In this document: one piece after another, positions 5,066-12,723 of the stretch
How the letters are laid out: each line of letters opens with the position of its first letter
How positions within the stretch are numbered: the stretch's first letter is position 1
Assembly: GCA_030602965.1 (NCBI GenBank)
Contig: JAUVYS010000010.1
Coordinates: 1-20,823, forward strand
Length of the DNA: 20,823 bases
Origin: Candidatus Bathyarchaeota archaeon
GTDB taxonomy: Archaea > Thermoproteota > Bathyarchaeia > RBG-16-48-13 > JAGMEO01
Direction: 5' to 3'
Program-made: the position numbers and the translations under genes
Notes under the pieces: generated by a model
Told to the model about the DNA's origin: nothing
The model's input: only the letters and a program-made list of their open reading frames with translations
Database searches by the model: none

Positions 5066-5467
5066 TTAAATAATCAATTTGATAGCTCTAACAGGGCAAG
5101 CATCAATACACAAGGCACATGTGCTTCCAAGGCATTTCTCTTCATCGAAGAGAACGGCATCAGCCTCATCGTATGTCATGACGTTTACAGGGCACAAAGA
5201 TATGCAAGCGCCACAATCAAAACATTTCTCTTTATCAACCTTGATGAGTTTACGGAGTTCAACTTTCACCCCTCTTGAACGGAAAGCTTCGATCACGCCC
5301 TCTGCTTCTTCTTGCGGTATCTCAACTAGCATCTCTCCTCCTTGCTGACCGACATGAGCACTCAATATGTTTATGGTCACACCTTTTTCCTTTATCACTT
5401 GTGATGTTACTGGTTGATCTGTGATTTCTTCTGAGAATTTGAGTAAAACCTTGACCAAACTCATCAC
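5066..5467 (-). CDS. NIL-domain ferredoxin partner of L-aspartate semialdehyde sulfurtransferase
   Basis: A 133-aa protein with an N-terminal NIL domain (about residues 4-74) and a C-terminal ferredoxin. Cys82, 85, 88 and 92 form one CxxCxxCxxxCP set. The second set is Cys112, 117, 120, 124, with two extra residues between its first two Cys. In Methanosarcina acetivorans the pair MA1821/MA1822 (DUF39-CBS plus NIL-ferredoxin) makes homocysteine from aspartate semialdehyde and sulfide-level sulfur; this gene has the MA1822 architecture and pairing. It overlaps the upstream partner: the GTG at 5467 and the next ATG are both possible starts, with TGATG stop-start coupling for the ATG. The ferredoxin probably supplies electrons to reduce the persulfide. 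Confidence 0.85.
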   Translation of the reverse strand: MMSLVKVLLKFSEEITDQPVTSQVIKEKGVTINILSAHVGQQGGEMLVEIPQEEAEGVIEAFRSRGVKVELRKLIKVDKEKCFDCGACISLCPVNVMTYDEADAVLFDEEKCLGSTCALCIDACPVRAIKLII

Positions 5468-6963
5468 CTCTTGAAAAGCTTCGATATATCCTCTGCTGTT
5501 ATGATTCCAATTACCTTTTTTTCTCTGTCTATTACTGGTAATGCTGAAATGTTGTGTTGAGCTAACTTTCGTGATGCAGCTTCTACAGGTTCATCTGGTG
5601 TGGTTGTGAAGACACGTCTTGTTATGATGTCGGTCAACTCATCTTTTCCTTTAGCAACAGCTTTTGTAATGTCCCACGATGTCACAATGCCCTTTAACTT
5701 GCCTTCATCATCGACTACGACAACATGATTGATAGAGTGTCGTATGATCCTTTCTGCAATAGATTTCACTTCTTCGTCTTCTTTACATTTCATAGCAGTA
5801 TGAACTATGCTTTCAACGAATTGTACTGCGCCAACCTGTTTCATTGGTTTGAACACTGTGTCTGTTGGTAAGCGTTCGACTGGTGCTGTCAAGTAGAATT
5901 TTGAATCGTCTATCCAAGATTTTAAGGTCTCAGCAATAAGTTTGGCTCCTTTCAGGCTTGAAAGAGAGCTTACTTTAACTTCTTTATCGTTAATGTTGAT
6001 TTTGCCTGACTTCAATTCTTTGTAATTAACTTTTCTTATGGCTGGTCGGTCTCTACGTGGAATGCCGTAGTCGATTACCTCTGTGTATATCTCTTCATCT
6101 CTCAGACCTGTCTTTTTTGCTAATCCTTCGTTCAGTATAGGGATAGGTATTCCGACACCAACATAGAGTGTTGTACCATAGTTTGTGTAAGAAGCCCCAT
6201 GAATAAATTCCGGAGACATCTTTTTACAGTTTCCCTTAACCATTATTGTCCCAAAACGGTTTTTGGGGTTATGTTGTGTTCCTTCTCCAATAACGTAACC
6301 TTGTGCTCCCCCTAAGAATATTCGAGTGCCTATACCTGTTGTCTCGTAATCTGCATCTTTAGTAAGAGGACTGAGTTCACCTGAACCAGAGAATGTAGCA
6401 TTTCCAAAATGCGGTAGAAGTTTACCCATATAGGTGTAGATGACTTCGTCGCGACTGTTGGTTGCGCAGACATAACGTTGATAACAGTTACGGAAATTGA
6501 GTAGATAAAACTGGTTGAGATCAGCCTTAGTTAGCAGGGTTTCCAGTCTGGTTCTTGGATAGCAGTCTGTGCCATAAGCTGTTGCTCTGAGTTCTACTTC
6601 TTCACCTTTAATGAGATCTTCAATAACATGACCTCCTCCATACTCAAAAGGTTCAGTTTCGGACATTTGCGTTGCACCAATGTATAAGTCAACTGCTGCG
6701 CCTGGATGAGAGACTTCGACGTTGTTGATCCATGCTCGATTTATCTTGATGGGTGGATCAGAGTGTCCTAGATTTATTATTGCTCCCGAGGAACACATAG
6801 CACCAAGGGTTCCAGTTGTCACTACATCAATCTCTTTTGCTGCTACTTTAACCCCTTTACTTTCAACGATTTTTGCCATCTCATCTGCTGTAACAACGAT
6901 CGCTTCACCTTTTCGAATCTTCTCATTGATTTCGTCTATCGTCCTGAGTTCTCTTGATGACAT
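5464..6963 (-). CDS. L-aspartate semialdehyde sulfurtransferase (DUF39-CBS, homocysteine synthesis)
   Basis: A 499-aa protein: DUF39/COG1900 domain at about 1-370, then two CBS domains at about 378-499. The DUF39 part contains conserved Cys57 (GAMCSSGA) and Cys134 (GTDCYPRT), at positions matching the two Cys described for the Methanosarcina enzyme, which carries sulfur to aspartate semialdehyde to give homocysteine without O-acyl or O-phosphohomoserine. CBS pairs usually bind adenosyl ligands, so SAM or ATP could control activity (inference). Translationally coupled to the NIL-ferredoxin. The start ATG has AGGGTG 6 bases upstream, and a TATA box at 7011-7020 gives it its own promoter. MetRS and S-adenosylhomocysteine hydrolase elsewhere in the window use or recycle the same metabolites. 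Confidence 0.9.
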   Translation of the reverse strand: MSSRELRTIDEINEKIRKGEAIVVTADEMAKIVESKGVKVAAKEIDVVTTGTLGAMCSSGAIINLGHSDPPIKINRAWINNVEVSHPGAAVDLYIGATQMSETEPFEYGGGHVIEDLIKGEEVELRATAYGTDCYPRTRLETLLTKADLNQFYLLNFRNCYQRYVCATNSRDEVIYTYMGKLLPHFGNATFSGSGELSPLTKDADYETTGIGTRIFLGGAQGYVIGEGTQHNPKNRFGTIMVKGNCKKMSPEFIHGASYTNYGTTLYVGVGIPIPILNEGLAKKTGLRDEEIYTEVIDYGIPRRDRPAIRKVNYKELKSGKININDKEVKVSSLSSLKGAKLIAETLKSWIDDSKFYLTAPVERLPTDTVFKPMKQVGAVQFVESIVHTAMKCKEDEEVKSIAERIIRHSINHVVVVDDEGKLKGIVTSWDITKAVAKGKDELTDIITRRVFTTTPDEPVEAASRKLAQHNISALPVIDREKKVIGIITAEDISKLFKR

Positions 6964-7010
6964 TCTAACACCCTGCGATTGAGTTAAGACAGCTTAAAAA
7001 ATTGTTCAAG

Positions 7011-7020
7011 TATATAAAAG
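7011..7020 (-). promoter_or_regulatory. TATA box of the homocysteine pair
   Basis: The minus strand reads CTTTTATATA. Transcription would start near 6988 and leave a leader of about 25 bases holding AGGGTG before the ATG at 6963. It separates this pair from the Fe-S genes upstream. Confidence 0.5.
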
Positions 7021-7110
7021 CTTGCATATTTTATTAAAGAAAAATTACTATCAGTAATTTAACTAATTATGATAAGGTGTCTTAATTCTCTGAGCAAAAA
7101 ATTGATCAGG

Positions 7111-7392
7111 TTATTCAAGCAACTTATTCAAGATTTTCTCTGCATTCTCCCGACCATTTACTTCCTTAAGGATGAGTTTTCCTGTGATAGAGACACTGAC
7201 CTCTTTAGCCTCATACACACATGTTGTCAAAACTCCAGCAATACTTCGTTTAATCTTACATTTTTCCAATATTTTTCTCATAGCCTCTTCTCTTTCAGCA
7301 TACTTCAAGATAACTACAAAATCTCTTCCTTCACCGCAAGCTTCGTAGATTTTACTGACATATTTATTGAGCAAGATCTTTCTACACTTCAT
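7111..7392 (-). CDS. Small cysteine-containing protein coupled to iscU, unknown
   Basis: A 93-aa basic protein that I do not recognise. Its ATG overlaps the stop of the IscU-like gene by four bases (ATGA), so it is translationally coupled and likely works with it. Visible features: Cys3, Cys19, Cys45 and Cys58, none in a CxxC pair; an alternating pattern with a beta-alpha-beta look (FVVILKY, a helix AEREEAMRKILEKC, then VSVSITGKLILKEV) and a closing amphipathic helix (NAEKILNKLL). This resembles a small ferredoxin-like fold rather than a Fe-S protein. Possible roles are a sulfur-carrier, chaperone or regulator for Fe-S assembly; all are inference from position. It is the last gene before a promoter gap. 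Confidence 0.7.
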   Translation of the reverse strand: MKCRKILLNKYVSKIYEACGEGRDFVVILKYAEREEAMRKILEKCKIKRSIAGVLTTCVYEAKEVSVSITGKLILKEVNGRENAEKILNKLLE

Positions 7393-7895
7393 TTCTTTAC
7401 TGATTTTGCTAGCTTCAACTTTCTTGATAGAACTTTGGCTAACTCCTCTTCTTCCAGTGCATGCTTCTCTTCGAGTGTGAGTGTTTCTGGCAGCCAGCTT
7501 GGTTTTTTTGCTTTCATTTTATAGAATTCTCTTATTGCCCTTCTGAGTGCCCCTACTGATAAAATTCCGCAGTGATACTTTATTTTAGGTAAACCTCCAA
7601 CCTCGTCTGCAACAACTTTCCAGGTAACCTTCCACGCTTTCTCCATTGTCTTACCTTTCACAAGTTCAGTTGTTATGCTAGCGGTGGCAATATTGGCTGC
7701 ACACCCGTAACTTTCAAACATGACTTTCTCGATGACTTCATCATCACTTACTTTCAAGTATAACGCTATCATATCTCCGCACGCTGGACTTCCAGCTAAA
7801 GCTGTAACAGTCGCGTCTTTCATCTTTCCTAGGTTCTTCGGATTCCTAAAAAGTTCCAGAATTTTTGGATTGTAAGGTAAAGGAACTCTAGACAA
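7389..7895 (-). CDS. iscU: IscU/NifU-like Fe-S cluster scaffold
   Basis: A 168-aa IscU-type scaffold. The three cluster ligands are visible: Cys39 with Asp41 (SPACGD), Cys65 (GCAANIATAS) and Cys109 preceded by His108 (HCGILS). Fe-S clusters are assembled here from sulfur delivered by a cysteine desulfurase and passed to apo-proteins. The core ends near residue 125 and is followed by about 40 residues of charged helical tail (LTLEEKHALEEEELAKVLSRKL), longer than in classical IscU of about 128 residues. The HSPA-binding LPPVK loop is replaced by LPKIK at about 102-106. The start is TTG at 7895, with GAGGT 7 bases upstream lying across the stop of the desulfurase gene. The tail overlaps the next gene by four bases. 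Confidence 0.9.
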   Translation of the reverse strand: MSRVPLPYNPKILELFRNPKNLGKMKDATVTALAGSPACGDMIALYLKVSDDEVIEKVMFESYGCAANIATASITTELVKGKTMEKAWKVTWKVVADEVGGLPKIKYHCGILSVGALRRAIREFYKMKAKKPSWLPETLTLEEKHALEEEELAKVLSRKLKLAKSVKK

Positions 7896-7905
7896 GCAAA
7901 CTACC

Positions 7906-9129
7906 TCACTTTATTGAACTTATCTCCCTCAGTCTTTTTACCGCTTTTGGAATAACTTTCAACACATGTTCAATATCGTTTTGTTTATGATATCTAGTAA
8001 CTTTCATTAAGATGCTTCCATGGGCTTCTTCAAATTCTCTCCCAATCTTTGTTAGAACATGACTTGGTTGTAGAAGCAACCTTGTGCATGCACTTCCACT
8101 AGAAACGTAAACACCATTCAAACTTAATTCTATTGTGAGAGCTTCTCCTTCACAACGAAGGATACTGATGTTAACGTTGTCTGGAGCTCGATCATCCCCG
8201 CTGGGACCATTCAGGACAGTATCAGATACTTCCCCAAGTATGCCACTAATTAGTTTATCTCTCAACTCTTTCATGTGAGAGATATTATCATCAAAGTTTC
8301 TGAATGCGAGTTCCGATGCCTTTGCAAATCCCATAATTAATGGTGTGTTTTCAACCCCTGGCCACAATCTCTGTGTTCCAATCTGGCCTTCCAATAGCTT
8401 CTCAACCTTCACCCCCTCCTTGACGTAGAGTACACCTACCCCTCTTGGACCAAGAATCTTATTACTACTAAGAGTAACCATGTCAACACCTAGGTTTTGA
8501 ACATCGAGGTCTATTTTTCCATAAGCATCTGAAGCATCTGAGTGGAATAGAACATTGGGGTTTTTCTCTTTTGCTAGTTCAACTGCTTGTTTTATTGGCT
8601 CAATAGTTCCTATTTCATTATTTACTCTCATGATACTCACTAGAACTGTCTCTTCATCAACGTTCTCTGGTATCTTTTCTAAATCCACGAAGCCTTCTGT
8701 GTCAACAGGAATTTTGGAGACTTTGAAACCATATTTTTCAAGTATCTCTGAGGCGAAAACTATGCTCAAAGGTTCTATTTCAGATACGACTATTTTATTG
8801 CCTTTGTCCTTGTTTGCTAAAGCAGTTCCAATAATAGCTAAATTATTTGATACTGTTTCGCTGGGTGTGAAGTTTATTTCCTCAACTGAAGAGGCCCCAA
8901 TAAAATTTGCGATTTTATCGGAAGCTTGCATGATCGTTTCATAAGCCATCCATCCAGGCTTATGAGTTATAGTTGGATTACCATACGCTTTTTCAATGAA
9001 ATAAGGAACCATTGCGTTGACTACTTCTTTTGGGACGAAACTTGAGTTTTCAATATCTAAGTAAACCTCTTTCTTAATACTCTCGTGAGCTTTTATCAAG
9101 TCTTTAACGCTCTCCAAAAACCACACCAC
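7906..9129 (-). CDS. NifS/IscS-like PLP protein with atypical active site
   Basis: A 407-aa class V aminotransferase fold of the NifS/IscS branch. The PLP lysine is Lys224 (SSNKILGPRG) and the mobile persulfide Cys is Cys348 (SSGSACTR). VNNEIGT (169-175) is typical. Several residues nearly invariant in cysteine desulfurases are changed: the PLP-stacking His is Pro120 (SEIEPLS for EIEH), GATESN is SETVSN (90-95), the DxxQ motif ends in Asp201, His before the PLP lysine is Asn223, and the carboxylate-binding Arg near the C-terminus appears to be Leu (GSILMKVTR). It sits one base after the SufS gene and before iscU. GTG at 9129 leaves no room for a ribosome site; TTG at 9117 is better placed after GAGGTG. 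It may be a subunit or carrier rather than an independent desulfurase. Confidence 0.85.
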   Translation of the reverse strand: MVWFLESVKDLIKAHESIKKEVYLDIENSSFVPKEVVNAMVPYFIEKAYGNPTITHKPGWMAYETIMQASDKIANFIGASSVEEINFTPSETVSNNLAIIGTALANKDKGNKIVVSEIEPLSIVFASEILEKYGFKVSKIPVDTEGFVDLEKIPENVDEETVLVSIMRVNNEIGTIEPIKQAVELAKEKNPNVLFHSDASDAYGKIDLDVQNLGVDMVTLSSNKILGPRGVGVLYVKEGVKVEKLLEGQIGTQRLWPGVENTPLIMGFAKASELAFRNFDDNISHMKELRDKLISGILGEVSDTVLNGPSGDDRAPDNVNISILRCEGEALTIELSLNGVYVSSGSACTRLLLQPSHVLTKIGREFEEAHGSILMKVTRYHKQNDIEHVLKVIPKAVKRLREISSIK

Positions 9130-9130
9130 C

Positions 9131-10333
9131 TCAAGAGATTGCTATTTCACTTACAGCTGAAATTAGTTCATTTACTTCATTCACAGTATTGTATAAGTAT
9201 AAAGATGCTCTCACACATCCTTCTGGTTTTTTCAATAACTCGTTCATTAAGGGCATGGCGCAGTGATGACCTGATCTCACCATTATATTGGCCGATACAT
9301 CGAGCGCTAAGGCGATGTCGTGAGGGCTTAAACTGATGATGTTAAAAGCTACTATTCCTATTCTTTTTTTGTGATCCTTAGGACCATAGACCTCAACTTC
9401 TGGGATGTCTCTAAGTCCTTGACATATTTTTTCAGTAAGCTTCCTTTCATGATCCATTAAACTATCAAACCCAACTCTTGCTATGTAATCTATGGCTGCT
9501 CCCAAACCAATAGCCTCTGCTATAGCTGGAGTTCCTGCCTCAAACTTTCTGGAATCCTCAATTAACCTGTAAAAGTCACTACTTACCTTGGTTATGGTTC
9601 CTCCTCCAATACAGAGAGGTTGAGTTCTCTCAATCAAATCTTTCTTCATGTATAGAACACCAATGCCTGTAGGTCCAAGCATCTTATGACCTGAAAAAGC
9701 AAGATAATCACAGCCAATCTTTTGAACATCAACCTTTAAGTGTGGTACAGATTGCGCTCCATCCACTAGAAATAAAGCCTCATGATCATGTGCTAATTCT
9801 GAGATTTTTTCCACCGGTGTGATCACACCTAAGACGTTTGATATGTGAGTCATGGCCACGAGTTTAGTTTTATCATCGATCGCTTCCTCGAAGCTCTTAA
9901 AATCAAATATTCCTTCTTTGTCAGGCTTGATCACCTCAACTTTTATTCCAAATCTCTTTCTCAACCTTAACCAAGTTATGAAGTTGGAATGGTGTTCAAT
10001 GAGGGTTGTGACGACTTTATCACCTTTCTTCCAATCCAACCCATTAGCAACTATGTTGATGCTTTCAGTGGTATTTTTTGTCAGAACAATCTCATCGTCA
10101 GATTTAGCATTGATGAAATTGGCAACTTTACGATGAACCTGCTCGTACTCTTCACTGGCTTTTTGAGAGAACCGGTGTATTCCTCTCTCTACGTTTGCTC
10201 TGTAGTCATGATAGAATTCCAACATCTTCTGTAAAACAGGTTCAGGAGTTAAGCTACTAGCTGCGTTGTCCATGTAGATTATGCCTGATTTCAGAATGGG
10301 AAAATCAAGTCGAATTTTTGAGGTGTTGAACAT
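9131..10333 (-). CDS. sufS: SufS-like cysteine desulfurase
   Basis: A 400-aa SufS/CsdA-type PLP enzyme that removes sulfur from cysteine as enzyme persulfide for Fe-S assembly. Canonical residues are all present: NTTES (PLP phosphate), His114 (LIEHHSN), Asp191 and Gln194 (VDGAQS), His216-Lys217 (SGHKMLGPTG), Cys358 (RSGHHCAMP) and the carboxylate-binding Arg375 in VRASLYLYNT. Length and order match the family. It is the first gene of a tight minus-strand unit with the atypical NifS-like gene (one-base gap) and iscU. No sufE, sufU, sufB, sufC or sufD is in the window. The ATG at 10333 has a TATA-like GATATAAT about 30 bases upstream, so the transcript probably has almost no leader. Confidence 0.92.
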   Translation of the reverse strand: MFNTSKIRLDFPILKSGIIYMDNAASSLTPEPVLQKMLEFYHDYRANVERGIHRFSQKASEEYEQVHRKVANFINAKSDDEIVLTKNTTESINIVANGLDWKKGDKVVTTLIEHHSNFITWLRLRKRFGIKVEVIKPDKEGIFDFKSFEEAIDDKTKLVAMTHISNVLGVITPVEKISELAHDHEALFLVDGAQSVPHLKVDVQKIGCDYLAFSGHKMLGPTGIGVLYMKKDLIERTQPLCIGGGTITKVSSDFYRLIEDSRKFEAGTPAIAEAIGLGAAIDYIARVGFDSLMDHERKLTEKICQGLRDIPEVEVYGPKDHKKRIGIVAFNIISLSPHDIALALDVSANIMVRSGHHCAMPLMNELLKKPEGCVRASLYLYNTVNEVNELISAVSEIAIS

Positions 10334-10361
10334 TTGACATCACTTCAAAGATGACAGAAGG

Positions 10362-10369
10362 ATTATATC
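10362..10369 (-). promoter_or_regulatory. TATA box of the sufS-iscU unit
   Basis: The minus strand reads GATATAAT about 30 bases before the sufS ATG, part of a divergent promoter region shared with the zinc-ribbon gene. Confidence 0.42.
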
Positions 10370-10390
10370 TTCATATTGCTTTCCCATATC

Positions 10391-10398
10391 TTTTAATT
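10391..10398 (+). promoter_or_regulatory. TATA box of the zinc-ribbon gene at 10420
   Basis: TTTTAATT lies about 26 bases before the ATG, which predicts a leaderless transcript; no ribosome site is visible. Confidence 0.45.
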
Positions 10399-10419
10399 GA
10401 TAATGTAATATTGTAGATT

Positions 10420-10863
10420 ATGAAAATTCAAGCTGTGAAATGTCCTGAATGCGGTGCAAAGATTTCTGAAGACGCCGTTAAGACGAACAGGACTGTTGTC
10501 TGTGAATATTGTGGTACTTTGGTCGCATTGACTCCTGAAATGGCTCAACAACCTATAATGCCTGGGTTGCGACGTCTTCCTCATCGATTAAGAAGACCAA
10601 GACGACCACCCCCTGTTTTGATGTTAGTTAACTCATTAGTGAGGAAAGGCGTCATTGACGACTCAAAATTTCGAGAAACTGTGAAAAAGAAGATTAAAGC
10701 GGGTGTTCCTCGTTTAACGGCTATACGGCGCACTATGGGAGACATGATCAGAAATGGCCAGATAGATAAGAATAAAATGTTAAAAGCGCTAGATGATCTT
10801 GTAGCAGAGAAAAAGATTCCACGTAGAGCAGCACAGAACGTTAAACGCCTTTTAACAGAATAG
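10420..10863 (+). CDS. Zinc-ribbon protein with helical C-terminal domain, unknown
   Basis: A 147-aa protein. Residues 6-34 form a zinc ribbon with Cys8, Cys11 (CPECG) and Cys28, Cys31 (CEYCG), of the kind common in archaeal regulators and membrane-adaptor proteins. A Pro/Arg-rich linker follows (about 45-68). The C-terminal part (69-147) is basic and helical, with two related segments, LVNSLVRKGVIDDSKFRETV and MIRNGQIDKNKMLKALDDLV, that resemble the short SHOCT-like helical repeat used for oligomerisation. No membrane segment or catalytic motif is seen. It is divergent from sufS and appears leaderless. Function is not known; nucleic-acid or partner binding is likely from composition. Confidence 0.75.
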   Translation: MKIQAVKCPECGAKISEDAVKTNRTVVCEYCGTLVALTPEMAQQPIMPGLRRLPHRLRRPRRPPPVLMLVNSLVRKGVIDDSKFRETVKKKIKAGVPRLTAIRRTMGDMIRNGQIDKNKMLKALDDLVAEKKIPRRAAQNVKRLLTE

Positions 10864-10872
10864 TTGCCCCGT

Positions 10873-10884
10873 TTATTATTTTTT
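10873..10884 (+). terminator. T-rich terminator after the zinc-ribbon gene
   Basis: TTATTATTTTTT starts 9 bases after the stop codon and separates this gene from the convergent ribophorin-like gene. Confidence 0.4.
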
Positions 10885-10939
10885 AATGTTATAATTGCCA
10901 TGCATTTTGAAAATATTGAACCAGTGGAACTAGGTTTGA

Positions 10940-12655
10940 TTATCGTAGTTCTCTCTGAAGTCTTATGAGGGTTTCATCGACCGTTGTCTGGGCTCTATCG
11001 GATCTTTTTTCATATTCTTTCAGTAACTCTTCGTAAGCTTTCTTAGATATGCGACCTGAATGGTACTGTGTCCTAAGTTTATTCGTGTTTAACCTCACTG
11101 TCTCTAGCTCGGTCTCAGCCACTTCGATTTGATGAATCGCTTCCCTTAGACTTGGTTCTTTTGATATGATTTCCCTCTTTAGAATCAAAAATTCTCTATC
11201 TAAACTACGAAGTTGTTGCAAAACGATTCCACGTCTTCGTTTATACCGCTTCTTTCGTATTCGTCGTCTTTCAAGATCTTTTTCCAACGATTTCAATTCC
11301 AATCTGAGAGCAGCTATCTCATTGTTGACATTGATGAACGCTCTTAGTACTCTAACATCTTTAGCTGATAAAGGAGGTATTGGAGGAGGTCCCCGTTTCT
11401 TAATCATTACAATGGCGCCTATAATTATAATAGCTAAGCCAAGCCAAAGCACTGGACGAAATGCGGACCAAAAGATCAGATATGTGTACTCTACAGTTAC
11501 ATCCATATCGTCAAAAGGTGTTACATCTTTCAGTTCATATATCAAAATCTCCTGATAGCCTGTTTTGCTGATCTTTCCTTCCGAATTAGAATAGCTGATA
11601 AACTCACCGCCTTCAGGCAGCAAGATTTTTACAGTTAAATCTTTTACAGTGTATTCAAAGTTTTCGAAGAAGAGTGTTTCAAATCGGTAGTTCCAAGCAT
11701 CTAACTGGTCTAGATATGTATTTGCTGACAACTTGTAACTTATCGTGAAAGTGTAGTTTCCAGGCGAAGTAAGGTCTAAATAAGCTGGTGTGATACCAGG
11801 ATGACGAAAAGCAACTGTAGCGATTGTGTTTGTTTGGGAAGTTCTTGATGCAACTGCAATCTCACCGAAGAATGTGTCATAAGCGATAATGTTGTCAGCA
11901 TCTCCAGGAAGCATGAAAGTCAATGATGAAAGAATACTTCGTCCTAAGTTTGTTAGACGGTACGTGTCTTTGAATGTTATTTGAGCAGAAGAATCAATGA
12001 TAATTTCACGCATTGCCCATTCACATGCAATAATGTGTATGGGATCTGAGAAGCTGATGAAGCCAGTTTGGTTCATATAGGCCGGTAATGGCTGGGTGTA
12101 ATTTGTGTTTGCAACTGCACCGTTCAGTCTCCAAATGCTATCGTAAACGTTGACCTCTTCAGGAAGAATAATTGTGGAGTTACATTCAGCTGCTTCGTAT
12201 GGAAGAGCGGGATATTTAGGGAAGATTGCTATGTACATGTCGTAAGCGCTTTCTGACCAAAACAATTCCGAGAACACGTATGTCATTGTGAAGTTGAAAG
12301 TCTCTCCTACATCAACACTTCCAGGCAGGTTAACTTCAAATCCATATATGCCTTCTACGCCAAAATCGACATCCTCAACAAAATCCAGAAGTTGCCCATC
12401 AGATGAACGGACAGATACGTGGTCTAAATTTTCAATAAAACCTGACGGCAAACCTATCTTGAAAGTGTTTAGAGGTTCATTACCATCATTCTCAATGATA
12501 ACGGTGTCGTTGACGATGAGAAGCCCCCCATTTTTTATTTCTATTTCGTGAAGTAACTTTACCGTGGGGTTTGAGTTTGAACTCACAGGAATGGTAAACG
12601 ATACAAAAGAGAGAAGAAACATTAAGGCAAGAAAACTAACGGTGATTCTTTTCAA
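10940..12655 (-). CDS. Ribophorin I-like membrane protein (candidate oligosaccharyltransferase subunit)
   Basis: A 571-aa protein with a signal peptide (about 1-26), a beta-rich ectodomain (27-395), one membrane helix (about 400-418), then KKRG and a cytosolic coiled coil (430-571). Ribophorin I/OST1 has this order, including about 150 residues of cytosolic coiled coil after a late membrane helix. Local matches to human RPN1 as I recall it are DLTVKILLPEG (339-349) with SLTVKIILPEG there; YKLSANTYLDQL before it with the YNLPSYEYLYNL block; LTFMLPGDADNIIAYDTFFGEI with the TILPAAAQDVYYRDEIGNV region; and SGRISKKAYEEL (533-544) with AGKLKKDTYIEN. Six N-x-S/T sequons lie outside. Ribophorin I feeds or holds substrates for the STT3 catalyst; STT3/AglB is not in the window. 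The TTG start and its own TATA box fit. A general archaeal coiled-coil membrane protein is the alternative. Confidence 0.62.
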   Translation of the reverse strand: MKRITVSFLALMFLLSFVSFTIPVSSNSNPTVKLLHEIEIKNGGLLIVNDTVIIENDGNEPLNTFKIGLPSGFIENLDHVSVRSSDGQLLDFVEDVDFGVEGIYGFEVNLPGSVDVGETFNFTMTYVFSELFWSESAYDMYIAIFPKYPALPYEAAECNSTIILPEEVNVYDSIWRLNGAVANTNYTQPLPAYMNQTGFISFSDPIHIIACEWAMREIIIDSSAQITFKDTYRLTNLGRSILSSLTFMLPGDADNIIAYDTFFGEIAVASRTSQTNTIATVAFRHPGITPAYLDLTSPGNYTFTISYKLSANTYLDQLDAWNYRFETLFFENFEYTVKDLTVKILLPEGGEFISYSNSEGKISKTGYQEILIYELKDVTPFDDMDVTVEYTYLIFWSAFRPVLWLGLAIIIIGAIVMIKKRGPPPIPPLSAKDVRVLRAFINVNNEIAALRLELKSLEKDLERRRIRKKRYKRRRGIVLQQLRSLDREFLILKREIISKEPSLREAIHQIEVAETELETVRLNTNKLRTQYHSGRISKKAYEELLKEYEKRSDRAQTTVDETLIRLQRELR

Positions 12656-12710
12656 GTAAATTATTCAACTCTTCATTGTTACATGTAAAAAGTGTTCTTT
12701 ATCCAAGCTC

Positions 12711-12720
12711 TATATACTTT
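12711..12720 (-). promoter_or_regulatory. Possible TATA box of the ribophorin-like gene
   Basis: The minus strand reads AAAGTATATA about 56-65 bases before the TTG start, giving a leader of roughly 30 bases. The gene could also be read through from the acetyltransferase gene. Confidence 0.35.
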
Positions 12721-12723
12721 TGT

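Noticed and set aside
5079..5348. Plus-strand ORFs of 76-89 aa at 5048-5348
   Set aside because: They are antisense to the NIL-ferredoxin gene and have no domain signal or ribosome site; they arise from its codon bias.
7069..7524. Plus-strand ORF of 151 aa
   Set aside because: Antisense to the coupled 93-aa gene and IscU; its Phe/Ser-rich composition is what reverse-strand reading of Lys/Glu-rich genes gives.
11166..11555. Plus-strand ORF of 129 aa opposite the ribophorin-like gene
   Set aside because: Fully antisense to the coiled-coil region, Ser/Arg/Ile-rich, no start signals; a shadow of the real gene.
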